The notes under the pieces: model-generated
Told to the model about the DNA's origin: nothing
The model's database searches: none
Seen by the model: the letters and a program-made list of their open reading frames with translations, nothing else
Shown here: piece after piece, positions 22,063 through 33,686 of the stretch
Numbering within the stretch: the first letter of the stretch is position 1
How the letters are laid out: the number at the start of each line of letters is the position of its first letter
Program-made: the position numbers and the translations under genes
Assembly (NCBI GenBank): GCA_020736575.1
Contig: JAGPYM010000001.1
Location: 2,046,001-2,110,000, forward strand
Direction of reading: 5' to 3'
Source of the DNA: Thelonectria olida
Taxonomy: Eukaryota; Ascomycota; Sordariomycetes; Hypocreales; Nectriaceae
Length of the DNA stretch: 64,000 nucleotides

Positions 22063-24104
22063 ATGGAACCCAACGAATCAAGGGCTCTCGGCGCAAGGTC
22101 ACGCTCAGTGCGGACATGCACCGAATGCAAACAAGCAAAGGTAGCCACCACTCATTCCCAGTCCTATCCGCTGCCGGCTCTGATTCGACCATAGCTCCGC
22201 TGCGACTCCAAAGTCCACTATCCAAATCCCTGCACAAGATGCCGTTCGAGGCAGCTCTTTTGCACCATAGATGCCGCCTTTCAGAGGACACCGGCCAGAA
22301 AGTAAAGCACCGTTTGAATTAATGAAACCTCGCTAATGCCGTTCATCCTTAGACGTATCCAGGCCATGAATAGAGAGCTTCAAGAGTTGCGCAGTCGGCA
22401 AGAATCCGATCATGTTCTGTCCAACTCGGAGCCCAGCACCGTCAACACCAGCCACTCGTCCCAACCAGCGTCGGAAGAGCTGGTCCATGATGACTTTGAC
22501 TTCTACGAGGACACTGTCGCACTAGACGGTGTACTGGTCGACTCCCACTTGGCGATTGGTGCTTTCCAAATGTACGGACTGGTCCCGTCTTTGTTCATGG
22601 CGCCCACTCACTCACCACTTACTCAGCTTTGCCGAGGTGTTTCGCCCTCAACTGCCACTCCTCGAAATCATAAACGTCCGCGATATCCATGTCTCTCAGT
22701 CGTTTCTGTTCTGGACTATTCTCGTCATCGTCTCTTCCCATTTACCAGGCGCTCCTCACCAAGACGTATACACGCGTCTGCACGAGCCCTACACCAAGCT
22801 GCTCAAAGAAGAGGCTCTAGGCGTACCTCTGCCGCTGCACAAGATTCAAGCTCTCATTTTTCTTTGCGCGTGGCCTCTGCCCATCGAAGCCCAGGTCAAG
22901 GACCCGTCTTGGCTCTATTGCGGTATTGCCATTCAAGCTGCGCGATACATGGGTCTGGATAGGGAGCAGCCTCTCCCGACAACTCGGAGCATGGGCGTCA
23001 CGCCGGGAACGAGACGGGCGAGGATAAACACCTGGCTTGGCTGTTTTTACGTGGGCACATCGTATGTTCTTCTGGCGAGACCTGCCAGCTTCAGACTTGA
23101 ACTCCTCACAACTGACTCGACACATTAGACTCAGCCTTCATTTGGGGCTCCAGCCGCCCATCGACTCTGACCTCGACTTCGCCATCATCCACACCTTCTT
23201 GAACGAAAAGACGATATCGTTCGACTTCGCCGCTCAGGTCCGGATCCATCTTGTCATTGCAAAGTTCACAAACATCCTGCTGCAAAATACCAGCGACGTC
23301 GTCGGCTCTTCGCTGGTGCGCCTCGTCAACGGCGAACTCGACGCAATCAAGTCGGCTTTTCACGACGACGACGCCGGTTCCCTGAAGCTCGAGTTCAGCA
23401 TCTTGGTGACCAAGCTTCACTTTCACGCCCTCATGATTACAAAGTCGCCCTTGACCAGTCCGTCTCGCGAGCTCATGCTGCAGGCTGGGCTGACGGCGGC
23501 GATGCGCATCATCTACATCTCCAGCAGGCCGACACGCAGTACCTTTTCAAGTCTTGGCGACGGCGACTTGCTGTCGGTACAGAGGCAACGGGCGCTGCCC
23601 AAGACGTATTATCGCGGTGTGGCTTTCGCGACGGTGTTCCTCATCACCTTCTTCCATCTCAACGCCTCGGCGTCGCAAGAAGAGCGTCAATCAGCTGCAA
23701 GCCACATCTCCATGGCCCAGAGCGTCTTCAATACGTGCTCAATCGACTCTCTCGACGAATACGCCCGGGCAGCGAGAATGTTTGAAATCCTCACACGTCT
23801 CCCGCCAGGGAGCGCTGATCCCAACAAACTGCGTCTAACACACCGCATGGGAGTCTCCATCCTCTTCAACGCGACGAGGATCGCCGACGAAGCCCGCGGC
23901 CGTCGCACAGATTCTGTAGAGAATCTGGAGGGGAAGGGAGGGGTTCCTCAGAGTGCTTCGCAAGCCCAGGAGGCGCAGCTAGACATGCTCTACCCGATGC
24001 AGCAGATGGGCCCAGCAGAATTCGAAATGCTTCGACAACTGGGCTGGGTTGATCCGCTTACGAACCCGTTTAACGTTGATTCCATATATGGACCTCAGTA
24101 TTAG
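22063..24104 (+). CDS. Zn2Cys6 fungal-specific transcription factor
   Basis: Five exons: 22063-22140, 22195-22301, 22353-22571, 22627-23061 and 23129-24104, giving 604 residues. The binuclear zinc cluster spans the first intron: Cys at 19, 22, 29, 39, 42 and 49, spacing CX2CX6CX9CX2CX6C. The linker helix RIQAMNRELQELRSRQ follows, a likely coiled-coil dimeriser. The middle region (IFAEVFRPQLPLLEI..., AARYMGLDRE, RRARINTWLGCFYVGTSLSLHLGLQPPI) is the fungal-specific regulatory domain. Such proteins bind CGG-type DNA in the nucleus and often control adjacent metabolic genes. The start is ATG at 22063, just before the zinc cluster. Its 3' end is only 155 bases from the stop of the AtuA-like gene, which together with the transporter beyond may be its target set. 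Confidence 0.9.
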
Positions 24105-24259
24105 CAAATTGGTGCCCGCTGCTCGGATGGGTTCGGGTGCACGCCGGCCATGGAGTGCTATTAGATGAAAACATAAACAGTCACGGATTATTATACATAG
24201 AGACCGCCAAACTTCCCATATTCACACAATACCTGTCAAAATCTCTTGCTCGTGCGAGT

Positions 24260-26530
24260 CTACAGCGTCTTATGCTTCGACAACAGGTACTTTGCCAACG
24301 CTACAGTGCTCATCCCACACACGGCAGCCCCCAGAGCAACCGCCTTACTCCAAGCGCTGCCCAGATCAACAGTCGCTGGCAAACGGCCAAACGATGGCGG
24401 CAGCGCGAGAGTGGCCAGGCCAAGATGCTGCTGCGACCCGTGCACATCGTTCTCCATGAAGCTGCCCGCCGATGCCTTCTTCCCGGCGCGGAACCTTGGA
24501 ATGGTGACCTTGAACGCAAGAGCAGGCTCGAAGAAGCCCGACCACACAATGTCCTCCCTGGCAATGCCCAGAGCCTTTGCCACCTTATCGGGCGTGAGGA
24601 GGTTGGACTTCTTGACGGCCGAGTATCCCGCCTCCGAGGCGAAGATGACGTCGATGGTGATGTCGAACGGGCCAGCGTTCTTGGATCGCAGAACCCGAGC
24701 AATGTCTGAAAGCGTTTTTGGCGAGCCAGCAGCTTTTTCGTTGGTCGGCTGGTCGACGAGTGACACCGCAGTCCTTGTGCTGGGCTTTGGCAGGGTGTCT
24801 CGAAGAAGCGCAATGCTGACCCGGAACTCGTCAGTAGATGCGGCAGGCTGCCCTCTCCCGATGGTGGCAACGCTGGCACGGAGAAGTCGGCTGCCGCCGC
24901 GCTTGTCGTTAAGGTTGAGTCGTTCCTCGCCGGGCTCGAGGTCCATCAGATGGTAGACAGCGAACTGAGCACATGGGCCCATCTCGATCTCCATCTTGCC
25001 GCCGATTCCAAAGGCAAAGTTGCCGGCTGTCGCCTTCATGCCAGGGTACGGGCCATGCTAGGAGTGTATGTTAGGCGAGTCGAGAAATGGGGATAGATGC
25101 CACCGAGGGCGACTTACAATCATGGCAACACGAGCTTTGGAGGCTAGACTATTTGCCAGGTCTTGAGTTTCGGCGATGGCCTCGCATATGACGAAGATCT
25201 CTCCCGGGCCTGCTTGTGTCGTTTGACCCTTTCCGTATACATGAAAGTCAACATCCCACTGTCCAAGTACATCGGCGTGCTGCTCCTTGACGTATGCTCT
25301 GATACGGGGGAGCAGATCGTCAATGTTGCCAATCAAGATGACTAGTTTCTCATGTTAGCAAGACTGCCCCAAAAAAAAGCTGTGTAGACAAGAGGAAATC
25401 TCACAATCTCTGACACTACCCATGAACATGGATCGATATCCCACGACCTTGGCACCTTCCAGCTTGAATTGATTCGGCGATCCGTCAGCCTTTGAAGACC
25501 GAAACTGGGATCCACTGACACGAACAGATCGACCATCATCGAGTTGCTCGTACCTGGTGTTTTGCAAATGGAGAGAACCGCCGGGCCCGCGCAACACGTC
25601 GGGTCTCGCATTCTCATAGAGGGCATGTGCAGCCACTGAGAAGGGCGTACAGCGAGAACTGGGTGTCATCGGCCTGACTTCAAAGACACCATTCGCATAT
25701 ACGGTGGCGACGGCGCCAGGAGACTTGGGAGCTGAACATTGGCCGCCGCACTCCATGATCTTTCCCATGTGGAGGAAGCCGCCGTGACGTTCTTGGATCT
25801 CTGCGGAAGTGGTCTCGGGGTACTGGCGCTTCAACTGAAAGGCTGAATAGGCTGCATAGGGGGCAGGGTCGTACGCTCGGCCTCCGATAATGACGTTGAA
25901 ATCGGGATAGGATTCCATGGCCTCTATGAACGGCTCGGGGCCGGTCTGGGCGACGATTCGAGGGGAAGCCTCCACATCGGCAGCCGTTAAATGGGGGACG
26001 CTGGGACCGCAGCCCTTGATGCGGCCAGCATATAGTCTCTTTAGGATGGTTGCCTTGTCAATGCCGGCAAAGATGGAGATTGCCTTTATGTGATAGTCCC
26101 TATGGTTCGGTCAGTTTACCAGGGATACTAGTAGAAGGCAGGAGGGTGCTCACTTGTTCTCCTCCTGAGCAGCAATCTCTTGGATAATCTCTCCCATGAG
26201 CTTGACATGCTCGTCGGTCCCGTCTCCGCCCGCAGAGCCAAATATCAGGGGAACGCGGAAAGTATGGACGAGCTTCAGCATTTTCGTTAGATCTTTGACA
26301 TATGCCGATCGCGGGCAAGTTGTAGACCCAAGAGCCAGCTTCTCAGGGCCGCTGTCGGTTGAGCCCGAATCTAAGATGATGGCGGTTGGGATTCCAGTGG
26401 GCACGAGTCTGGCAAGCTCGTAGGTTGTGAGGGTTTCGTCAAAGCCATAACCAAGCATGCCGACAGGCGATACAATGTGGCAGATTGGGGTTGAGTGCAT
26501 AGCTGTTGCTTTCTCGGTGGTGATGGACAT
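24260..26530 (-). CDS. AtuA-like (DUF1446) + DUF4387 fusion protein with hydrophobic C-terminal tail
   Basis: Four exons: 26530-26154, 26099-25405, 25341-25118 and 25057-24260, giving 697 residues. Splicing restores NKDYHI, VRDFILIGN and MIHGPYPG. The N-terminal two thirds (about 15-540) is an AtuA/DUF1446 domain: GYGFDETLT, FGSAGGDGTDEHVKLM, IGGRAYDPAPYAAYSAF, HMGKIMECGGQCS. The segment from about 549 to 650 (ARVLRSKNAGPFDITIDVIF ... NDVHGSQQHL) is DUF4387. AtuA-family proteins are tied to acyclic terpene and branched acyl catabolism in bacteria, but the fungal substrate and reaction are unknown. Residues about 670-691 are a hydrophobic stretch followed by SKHKTL, which looks like a tail anchor. 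It is divergent from the transporter and convergent with the Zn2Cys6 gene. Confidence 0.88.
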
Positions 26531-27697
26531 TTGGTGTATAATTGGTAAGCGTTTATTGTTCGATCGCGAATTGAGTGCTGACTGAAGATGCTGATGTTGA
26601 TTGGAATGATCGCAATGTGTTGTATATAACGACTTTGAATAGAGGCAACTTGGATAAAGGCCGACGGAGATGGCGATTGGAATTGACAGAATCCAGCAAT
26701 GATGAAGGCAGCAAATACGTAGCTAATTATCCAAGAAGAGGTTTATGAGAAAGGGAAACCTGGGATGAGTGAGCACTGCATCCTTCAAAGCCGATTTCCG
26801 CACACCAAAGCGAAATGCGGCCTTGGTATTCCTGGCCGGACTTTGACGCAGACGCCGGTTCATGCGGGGATGCATATGGAATGCGACGTCATTGTTTGCA
26901 TACCCATGTTTGTTTGTTTCATAAGGTCCGTTCGAGGTCCTACGGACTATATATTGTGTTTCCCTATTCATGGATCATCATGGCTGTGAGATGGGTCTGC
27001 GAGCATCACCCAAAGCCAACAGCTTCAACCACCTCTACTAAGAAAAAGCTCGCTTGGGTCAAATAAAGACCAATAACCAGGTATGTGGGAGAGGATGCTT
27101 CTACTACACAACCACATTCTCTTCTTCGTTTTCGAGGCTTGGCTCATGACCTAGATACCGCCCACCACCCGCTCTCTCGGTCCCGAGGGGGCTCGAGCGA
27201 AATTCGCTCCTCTCAGCCGAATTTCGCTCCAAGCCCCATGTTCGTTAGTTCTTTGAATGCGCCCAGCTACATATCTAGTTGAGGCTTAGACCTTCGTATG
27301 CTTAATCCTCCAGTGCGGACGGAACCGTTTCAAAGCGAAAAAGATGGGCAATATTGATGCAAATCTCCATGTCTATTCACGCCTTCGATTGCATGGTCGA
27401 GCCACGGTTCCTGAGCCGAAGACCGCTCTGCGCCATCATTGGCTCTTGTCCAAGCCATTGCTGGCAGCTTCGCCTCAAAGCGACTGTAACTCCAGCCCCA
27501 ATGGCGTCCAAACGGGGAGGGGGATGCCGTGATGGGCACTTGGACGGTCTATGAAGAGAAGATACAAATAACTCGGCTCCTATTCTCTCTCATCTTCAGC
27601 ATTTATACAGTTCCAAGCACCACGACTTGTCTGCAGTCGGATACCATACTCACTTCTTGAACCTTGTCAAGCCCCCTCCGCTCTTCTTCTACACAAT
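26531..27697. other. Divergent promoter region, AtuA-like gene / MFS transporter
   Basis: About 1.17 kb between divergent starts. It holds a strong inverted repeat at 27187-27237 and a C/T-rich leader just before the transporter start. No gene is supported inside. Confidence 0.65.
27187..27237. promoter_or_regulatory. Inverted repeat of a palindromic CGAAATTCG motif in the shared promoter
   Basis: Arms 27187-27206 and 27218-27237 match at 17 of 20 positions, including a perfect inner 10 bp (GCGAAATTCG and its reverse complement), with an 11-bp spacer. Each arm is itself palindromic (GAGCGAA-A-TTCGCTC on the left, CGAA-T-TTCG on the right). This double dyad symmetry is what a dimeric regulator site would look like. 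It is 461 bases from the transporter start. Confidence 0.5.
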
Positions 27698-29332
27698 ATG
27701 GGAAACTTCTCCGACCCCAATCCTGCAACATCAGCCCGAGCCAATGTCGACTACTCGATCATCGAGTTGGAACCGGCACGCTCCTCATCGCCTTCGAGGA
27801 TGGCAGAACGATCAAACAGTGCCGAGCCTTTTGGAAGCGTCGACGGCCCGGACCCAGAAGAGAACCTCCCCCTCGGCCAGGCCATAAAGCAGTACCCCAA
27901 GATTGTCGGATACTGTCTGGGCCTGACCGTTGTCGTGATCGGTTGGGGCTATGATCTGGTCGTCGTCGGCTCCATCAATGGCGTCGACCCCTTCCAGAAG
28001 GACTATGGCGAGGTCTACGACGGCGAACTCATCATTCCCGCCATGTGGCTATCGCTATGGCTTGCAGCAACCCCGCTGGGTATGGCATTTGGCTCCCTGT
28101 TTGGCGGCTGGTTCCAGGACCGCGTCGGTCGTAGGATGAGTCTCCTCAGTGGAAGCACTATTTCAGCAATCGGTGCCGTCATCATCTTCTTCTCATACCT
28201 TCCCGAGCTTGAGCAAAAGCGAGTCATGTTCTTTATCGGAAAAGTCATTCAAGGCTTTTCCATTGGCATTCTCAAGGTCACGGCCATGACATACATCTCA
28301 GAGACAGCCCCCGTCGCTCTCCGTGGATCGGCCATGGCGCTGGTTCCAACCGGCAATCTGACCGGCCAGCTCATTGGATCCATCGTCCTATTCTTGGTCA
28401 ATGATGTCGAAGGAAAGGCTGGCTATCTCGGAGTATTCGGGTCGCAGTTCGTCTTCGCCCTGGCTCCCTTCCTGTTGTCCATCTTCATGCCTGAGAGTCC
28501 AGCGTATCTGGAGGAAAAGGGCGAGACGCACAAAGCAGTTCACTCTGCTAATAGATTATTCGCACCCCGAGCTGACCCCCTCAGAGCACTGCAAAGGATC
28601 CGCGCCAGCATCGAAGAGGAAAAAGCCGTTGTTGCGGACGCGAGTTTCAAGGCTTGCTTCTCCAGCACGCACCAACAACGGACGTGGATTGTCATCATGG
28701 CCAATCTCTTCCCCGCCATGTTCGGTTTAGATCTTCTAGGCAAGTCCAGCTACTTCCTGCAGACGATTGGCATGGCGTCTGGCACGAGTCTGATGATCCT
28801 GATCGGAGGCATCGTGGCCGGCATCGTGGCAAACGGAATTGGCATTTGGGTCATGTCCCGCGTCGGCAGACGAACATCAAGCATTGTTTCGCTGGCTGTC
28901 TCTGCTCTTCTGTGGACGGGCATGGGCATCTCTGGATTCTGGGATGGACAAGTGGTGGCCTTCTCTACGGCAGGCATCCTGGTTGTCGTCATCGTGGTGT
29001 GTGGAATGGGATGCTGGCCGGCAGGCTACGCCGTCATGGGCGAGACGAGTTCGCTGAGACTGCGGGCAAAGACGCAAGCCATCGGTGGTGTGGTACAGCA
29101 ACTCTCATCTGTCCTGATGAGTTTCGTCCTCCCCTACGTTTTCAACCCTGATGCCGGCAACCTTGGAGCCAAGACTGGCTTTGTGTACACTGGACTATGC
29201 GCCATTGCGATTGCTTTGTGTTGGTTTCAACTGCCAGAGCTCAGAGGGAGAAGTGTCATGGAGATTGATGAGATGTTCAATCTCAAGCTACCGGTTAGGC
29301 AGTTTAAGAGCTGGAGAAATGACGAAGCTTGA
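27698..29332 (+). CDS. MFS sugar transporter, alpha-glucoside (MAL) permease type
   Basis: Intronless, 544 residues with the twelve-TM sugar-porter layout. Typical signatures are present: IGWGYDLVVVGSINGVDPFQKDYGE in the first helix and loop, GGWFQDRVGRRMSLL (the D-R-x-G-R-R loop between helices 2 and 3), PESPAYLEEKG after helix 6, SRVGRRTS in the second half and PELRGRSVMEIDEMF at the C-terminus. The family imports sugars with protons across the plasma membrane. The closest recognisable subgroup is the fungal maltose/alpha-glucoside permeases, but related members also carry other small solutes, so the substrate is open. The first 65 residues are hydrophilic. The start is ATG at 27698. Confidence 0.9.
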   Translation: MGNFSDPNPATSARANVDYSIIELEPARSSSPSRMAERSNSAEPFGSVDGPDPEENLPLGQAIKQYPKIVGYCLGLTVVVIGWGYDLVVVGSINGVDPFQKDYGEVYDGELIIPAMWLSLWLAATPLGMAFGSLFGGWFQDRVGRRMSLLSGSTISAIGAVIIFFSYLPELEQKRVMFFIGKVIQGFSIGILKVTAMTYISETAPVALRGSAMALVPTGNLTGQLIGSIVLFLVNDVEGKAGYLGVFGSQFVFALAPFLLSIFMPESPAYLEEKGETHKAVHSANRLFAPRADPLRALQRIRASIEEEKAVVADASFKACFSSTHQQRTWIVIMANLFPAMFGLDLLGKSSYFLQTIGMASGTSLMILIGGIVAGIVANGIGIWVMSRVGRRTSSIVSLAVSALLWTGMGISGFWDGQVVAFSTAGILVVVIVVCGMGCWPAGYAVMGETSSLRLRAKTQAIGGVVQQLSSVLMSFVLPYVFNPDAGNLGAKTGFVYTGLCAIAIALCWFQLPELRGRSVMEIDEMFNLKLPVRQFKSWRNDEA

Positions 29333-32300
29333 AGCGATTTTCGAGCTTGGAGGAAATGAGTGTCTGAGTAGTGTATTAAACCAACTGGGAAGAGTATATC
29401 CGAGTTTGGGGTTTGGAGGAATAAGCTGTATGAATAGGAGGTTGGAGAACACGGAGAAAGGAGCTACAGGTAGGTGGCAACTAAGTGTACCCAATAGCAA
29501 TTGCCGTAGTGACAATGAAAAAAAAGGTTATAGTCGGGCAGTATATATCGGTCAAGAACCAATCACAAGACGTTTTTGTATGACCCGTCACCTATACCTC
29601 GTACGGCGAAGCAACCGACCACCTACCTAGTCCACACGGTCACATGCTCTTGTCGGGTGACTGGCTCGAAACGCTGTAGTAATGACTTGAGCAACCATTG
29701 ATAGCTGATAACTGGTAGAAACGGCTTGTGAAGTGCCTCTGTACATCGACAACCCCGCGTGCTATGCACATTCGCAAGGTGGCGGCATATGCAAGAGGTG
29801 GTGGATGGCTGAGCCCCCACGTCAGAGTGCAGCCGTGTTGGCAATTTCGATTATTCGCCAACTGCAAAGGACCCCCAAGGCCGAGAACATGAGATCGGCA
29901 CCCAGACCAGCCTTGTTGATAGACGGCAATCTTGGCTGGGAGTATCCGTGTGCACATCCTCAGAAGAGAGGGTGCTGGTGTCTTTCGGCTTCTCGAGGTT
30001 CAAACCCCATTGGAAGAGAGACACCACCACCATCAACTAGACAAGCGGCGCGGACGGCATCAAGTCCGAGGTATTGAGCTCGGCCCTCGAGAGACGGCAT
30101 TTCTGCGGGGTGTGTTTAGGAAAGCCTAATTGCTTCCTAAGAGAGAGCATCAATGATGAAAAGCATACTTCCCCTAGGTCACTCCTCGCACGGCTTGTGT
30201 CGCTGATATCTCGGCGTCTTGGCAGATAGTACGTACCCAGACACTATCTCAGCTCCCGTCTCCACCATGACTTTTGATCACCGTGATCGTCGACATGTCT
30301 TAAACTCTCCTCAAATCCATACCCCTTATTCCTATCCCATGTGACCCTTTTGCATGGCTCGAGACGGCTCTCAGACACTCTCATTCCAGTCTCTCTCGTC
30401 CGCCGCCACCGTCATCAATCTCATCCACGGTCGGCGCCGATCCTAAGTTATCCCCGACCGGATGTGGCTCGGAGAACGAGCGAAGAGGCCCGGAGTCTGT
30501 CCCGGAGGAGCGACACACACCCTCATTAATTTGATTTGTGTTGCGTCGCCTGTGGTTTGCTCACAGACAGTCCCTTTTCCGCTCGTCCATTTTTGATTCG
30601 CACTAGGATAGAGCTTTGACGCGACGATCTGTCAATGACGTTTCCCCTTGTTTGGATTCGGATTGATCTTGTGACGACATCACATCATGAACCACGCAGC
30701 CAGTCAATCGTCACCACATGCCACGTCCACCTTCAGCTCTTGCTCATCCAAGATCAAGAGACGAGAAAACTCTGCAACACGTTATCCAAACTCTCACCAG
30801 TAATAATAATATAAAAAAAATAGCATTCTTATCGCTCGGCCTTCCCTCCCCGCGCCCAGCTCCGCCTAACATGCAGCAACGCTTCGGCCAGGACTCCGCC
30901 GAGATACAGCAAACTCGGTCGTGTCCCGAGCTACAGAAGAAAAAAAAAAAAAAAAAACCAATACGCGACAGAAAATCAATTGAAAAAACTGCATGCACTA
31001 GCTCAGGGTCCAGGCCATTGGTGCGCCTGTCTCCGCTTCCTCCCTGGTTGCGAAGTTGCGTTCTGTCGTCTCTCTCTCAGAGTCTCTCCACCCACACAAT
31101 AATTTCCACTGCTCGGAGCGGCGCGGTGCGCGGAGTTTAGCTTGACACTTCCATCTCTCCATGTCTCCATATGGCGTACTTCGTACAGTAGGCTGTAGCG
31201 GCTTGTGTGGTGAGACGCATCACACTCAGGCAGTGCAACGCGACACAACCTCGATGCACGACGCACAAGCAAAGGGCCCAACGTGCAGCTCGCAACGAGA
31301 TGAATACCACAAGGGAAAAGCAAAGGTCAGATGGGCCGGCAGCAACCGATACAGAGTTCCTGCGAATTTCACATCTCGTCCCCTGTGCCGTGCAACCCGG
31401 TCCCGGTCTCCCTCGTGCATCGAGCGCCTCGTTTTGCCCCTCTCGTTTGTGACAGAATCTACGTCGTATTTTGCATCATTCATGAGCTTGAGTACGAAGA
31501 ATCCATGCCTCTAGCTGTTTTCCTTGTGAGCTCTTGTGGTATGTCACCCCGACTTACGCGGACACCTGCCCGCAAACCCTTTGTTACCTACCTGGGTAGG
31601 TACAAAGTAGGCAACTTGGGGCTTTACCAATTAGTTACCAGCTAGACAGACAACTATGACCACTTTCCGAGCATAGTCTCGACATAACAGCTAACTAGTT
31701 GTGCAACACCCTTTTCATCATCGAGGGTTGCACTCGGCTTCTCATTTCGTTCACTTTGGCATGTGCATCTTTTGCTTGAGAGATAAGGACAGGACTTGTG
31801 ATTGCTAATACCTAGGAAAGCAAAGAGAGGTAATGGTAATCAAGTTCGAAACATCCTCCTGCCCGCTCCCCCATCTCAATTCTTCCACTCATCCTCCAAC
31901 CACTAATGAACCTCGACCCACCCCCGTGCCAGACTACTCCTACTCGTAGAGTACAGGATCCAGACTAAAGCCGCCCACCTCAATCCTAATCCCGTGCCAT
32001 TTTTATTCTCGTTTCTCGTTTTCCATTCAGCCGAGGGCGAGAGACCTGCGCTCTCTGCCGGCCCCCCAAGGCAGCGAGTGCCTGGGGACCTCATGGTGTT
32101 GCTTCATGAGGGGTATGCTCTTTTTTTTTCTTTTCAGTTTTCCCACAATATTCCAATCCGGGGAGCTGATCGTACACAATTTTTTTTGGGAGTTGCTTTG
32201 CGTGGCGTGCCGACTCTGTTGCCTATATCTCAACAGGCTAGAGTGCACGCCAAAATCAAAAACGCTTTTTGTCGTAAGGGAATCAAGGAAATGCCAAATC

Positions 32301-32356
32301 GCTTCGTAGTCATAGTTGTTCAATCAAAAGAGAACCGAAAAAAAGTGACGCATTGC
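29333..32356. other. Gene-poor region, left part
   Basis: About 3 kb with no gene recognised. It holds an A18 run at 30940-30957, a palindrome CCTACCTGGGTAGG near 31588-31600 and a TACTTCGTACAG motif at 31177. The right end should contain the 3' region of the small gene at 32357. Confidence 0.5.
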
Positions 32357-32647
32357 TTAGGACATGATGACGTCGTGGAAGTCCTCCTTGTGAGCACCAG
32401 AGTGCTCGCCCCAGTGGACGGGACCAAGCTTGAGGATGCGGTAGCCGCTGCCAGTGGCGCTCGACCTTCGTCGGGGGATCTCCTGCTGCTGCTGGGTGGC
32501 CGAGGGGATGTTCTCAGCACGAGTGTGGGATCGAGTGACGGTCTGCTTCTTGGGGTAGGAAGGAGACGTGGCGGGAGCCAGAGAGAGGAAGGACGACTTG
32601 GGAGCCGCAGTGAGGGTGAGGAACTTCTGGGGAGGAAGGGCAGACAT
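32357..32647 (-). CDS. Small conserved-looking protein of unknown function (96 residues)
   Basis: Single exon. The sequence starts MSALPPQKFLTLTAAPKSSF and is basic and Ser/Thr-rich in the middle with a QQQQ run. It ends with a well-ordered motif, SGYRILKLGPVHWGEHSG followed by HKEDFHDV, of the kind found at the C-terminus of many short fungal proteins of unknown role. No signal peptide, membrane segment or zinc site is visible. The start at 32647 was preferred over a further upstream in-frame ATG because the conserved-looking part begins there and MSAL is in a good context (AAAATGTC). It stands alone in gene-poor DNA. Confidence 0.7.
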   Translation of the reverse strand: MSALPPQKFLTLTAAPKSSFLSLAPATSPSYPKKQTVTRSHTRAENIPSATQQQQEIPRRRSSATGSGYRILKLGPVHWGEHSGAHKEDFHDVIMS

Positions 32648-33665
32648 TTTGGTGGTGGTCTTTTGGTGCTGGTATAAAGGCGCGTGTACAAGAGGCGTAG
32701 AGTTGTGCAAGTTCTTTGCGATTGTAGGCTTGGAGATGTAGCTGAGGTGGGCGAGACAGCTAGATCGAGGAAGAAAGGCTTGGTGGTGGTGGTGGTTGGT
32801 TAAGGAAGAGAGAGAAAAGAAATGTCGATGGAGGGAAACGGCCTCTTTATGCTCGCGGATTGATGGCGACTTCCTGCCCTTGTTGTTCTTGGGGTGTGTC
32901 GCATCTCATTCTATCCGTCGACGTCCCTCCCACATCAAGTCCCTTCGTGCCACCCCCGGCGTCTGCCGCCCGTGTCCGTGGCCGTGGTCATCTCCACATT
33001 GCCTTTGGGGCCTTGAGAGCCGGGAGCCTATCTCTGACCCCGGACGGCATTGTGTCGCGGATTGACGACATCTTTCCATGCTAACTCCGAGAGACGCTTT
33101 TGGCCTGCAATTCATTCCAGTCTGTGTCATTTCTTGCCCCTCCCCCGCGCGGTTGTCCACGAAGGGAGACGAGTAGGTACACAGATGCTTCAATAAGCCA
33201 GCTGAAAGTACAACGACATGATCCGTCATCGATGCCAATCGAAGAGACTAGAGCCATCTCTGTCTCGCTCTCGTCTCGGCCCCCTCGGGCTTGGTTGGCC
33301 CTCTTCGGCTGCTGCTGGTTTGACGTGCGGCAGTGGACTTGGCGGCACCGGGTTTCCACCCGGCTTTTCGCAAGACTGCATCAATTGGCCCTGCTGTTTG
33401 CCGCCCCAAAAAAGTAACCGCACGCGCAGGCTCAAGTCCGCACCCAATCCCCAAGTCGCCGTAACTACTAACTACTCTGTCGCCTTTCCTTGGTCGCGAC
33501 ACACGTGGGGGTTCTCGCGCTGGACCAAGTCAGACAACGAGGAGCGAGAGCGGCCCGGACCTGTGCCTTGCAAGCTCACGGATGCGACAACTCCTTGCAA
33601 AATGCAACACAGTTAACAAGCCAGCAAGATATTGCCGTGATTTGCCATCGGCTCTTCGATCCAGG

Positions 33666-33686
33666 CACACACACACACACACACAC
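33666..33686. repeat. (CA)n microsatellite
   Basis: An uninterrupted CA dinucleotide run of about 10 units. Confidence 0.9.

Noticed and set aside
29998..30008. B-box-like GGTTCAAACCC
   Set aside because: No T-stem, anticodon arm or acceptor pairing can be formed around it, so it is not a tRNA.
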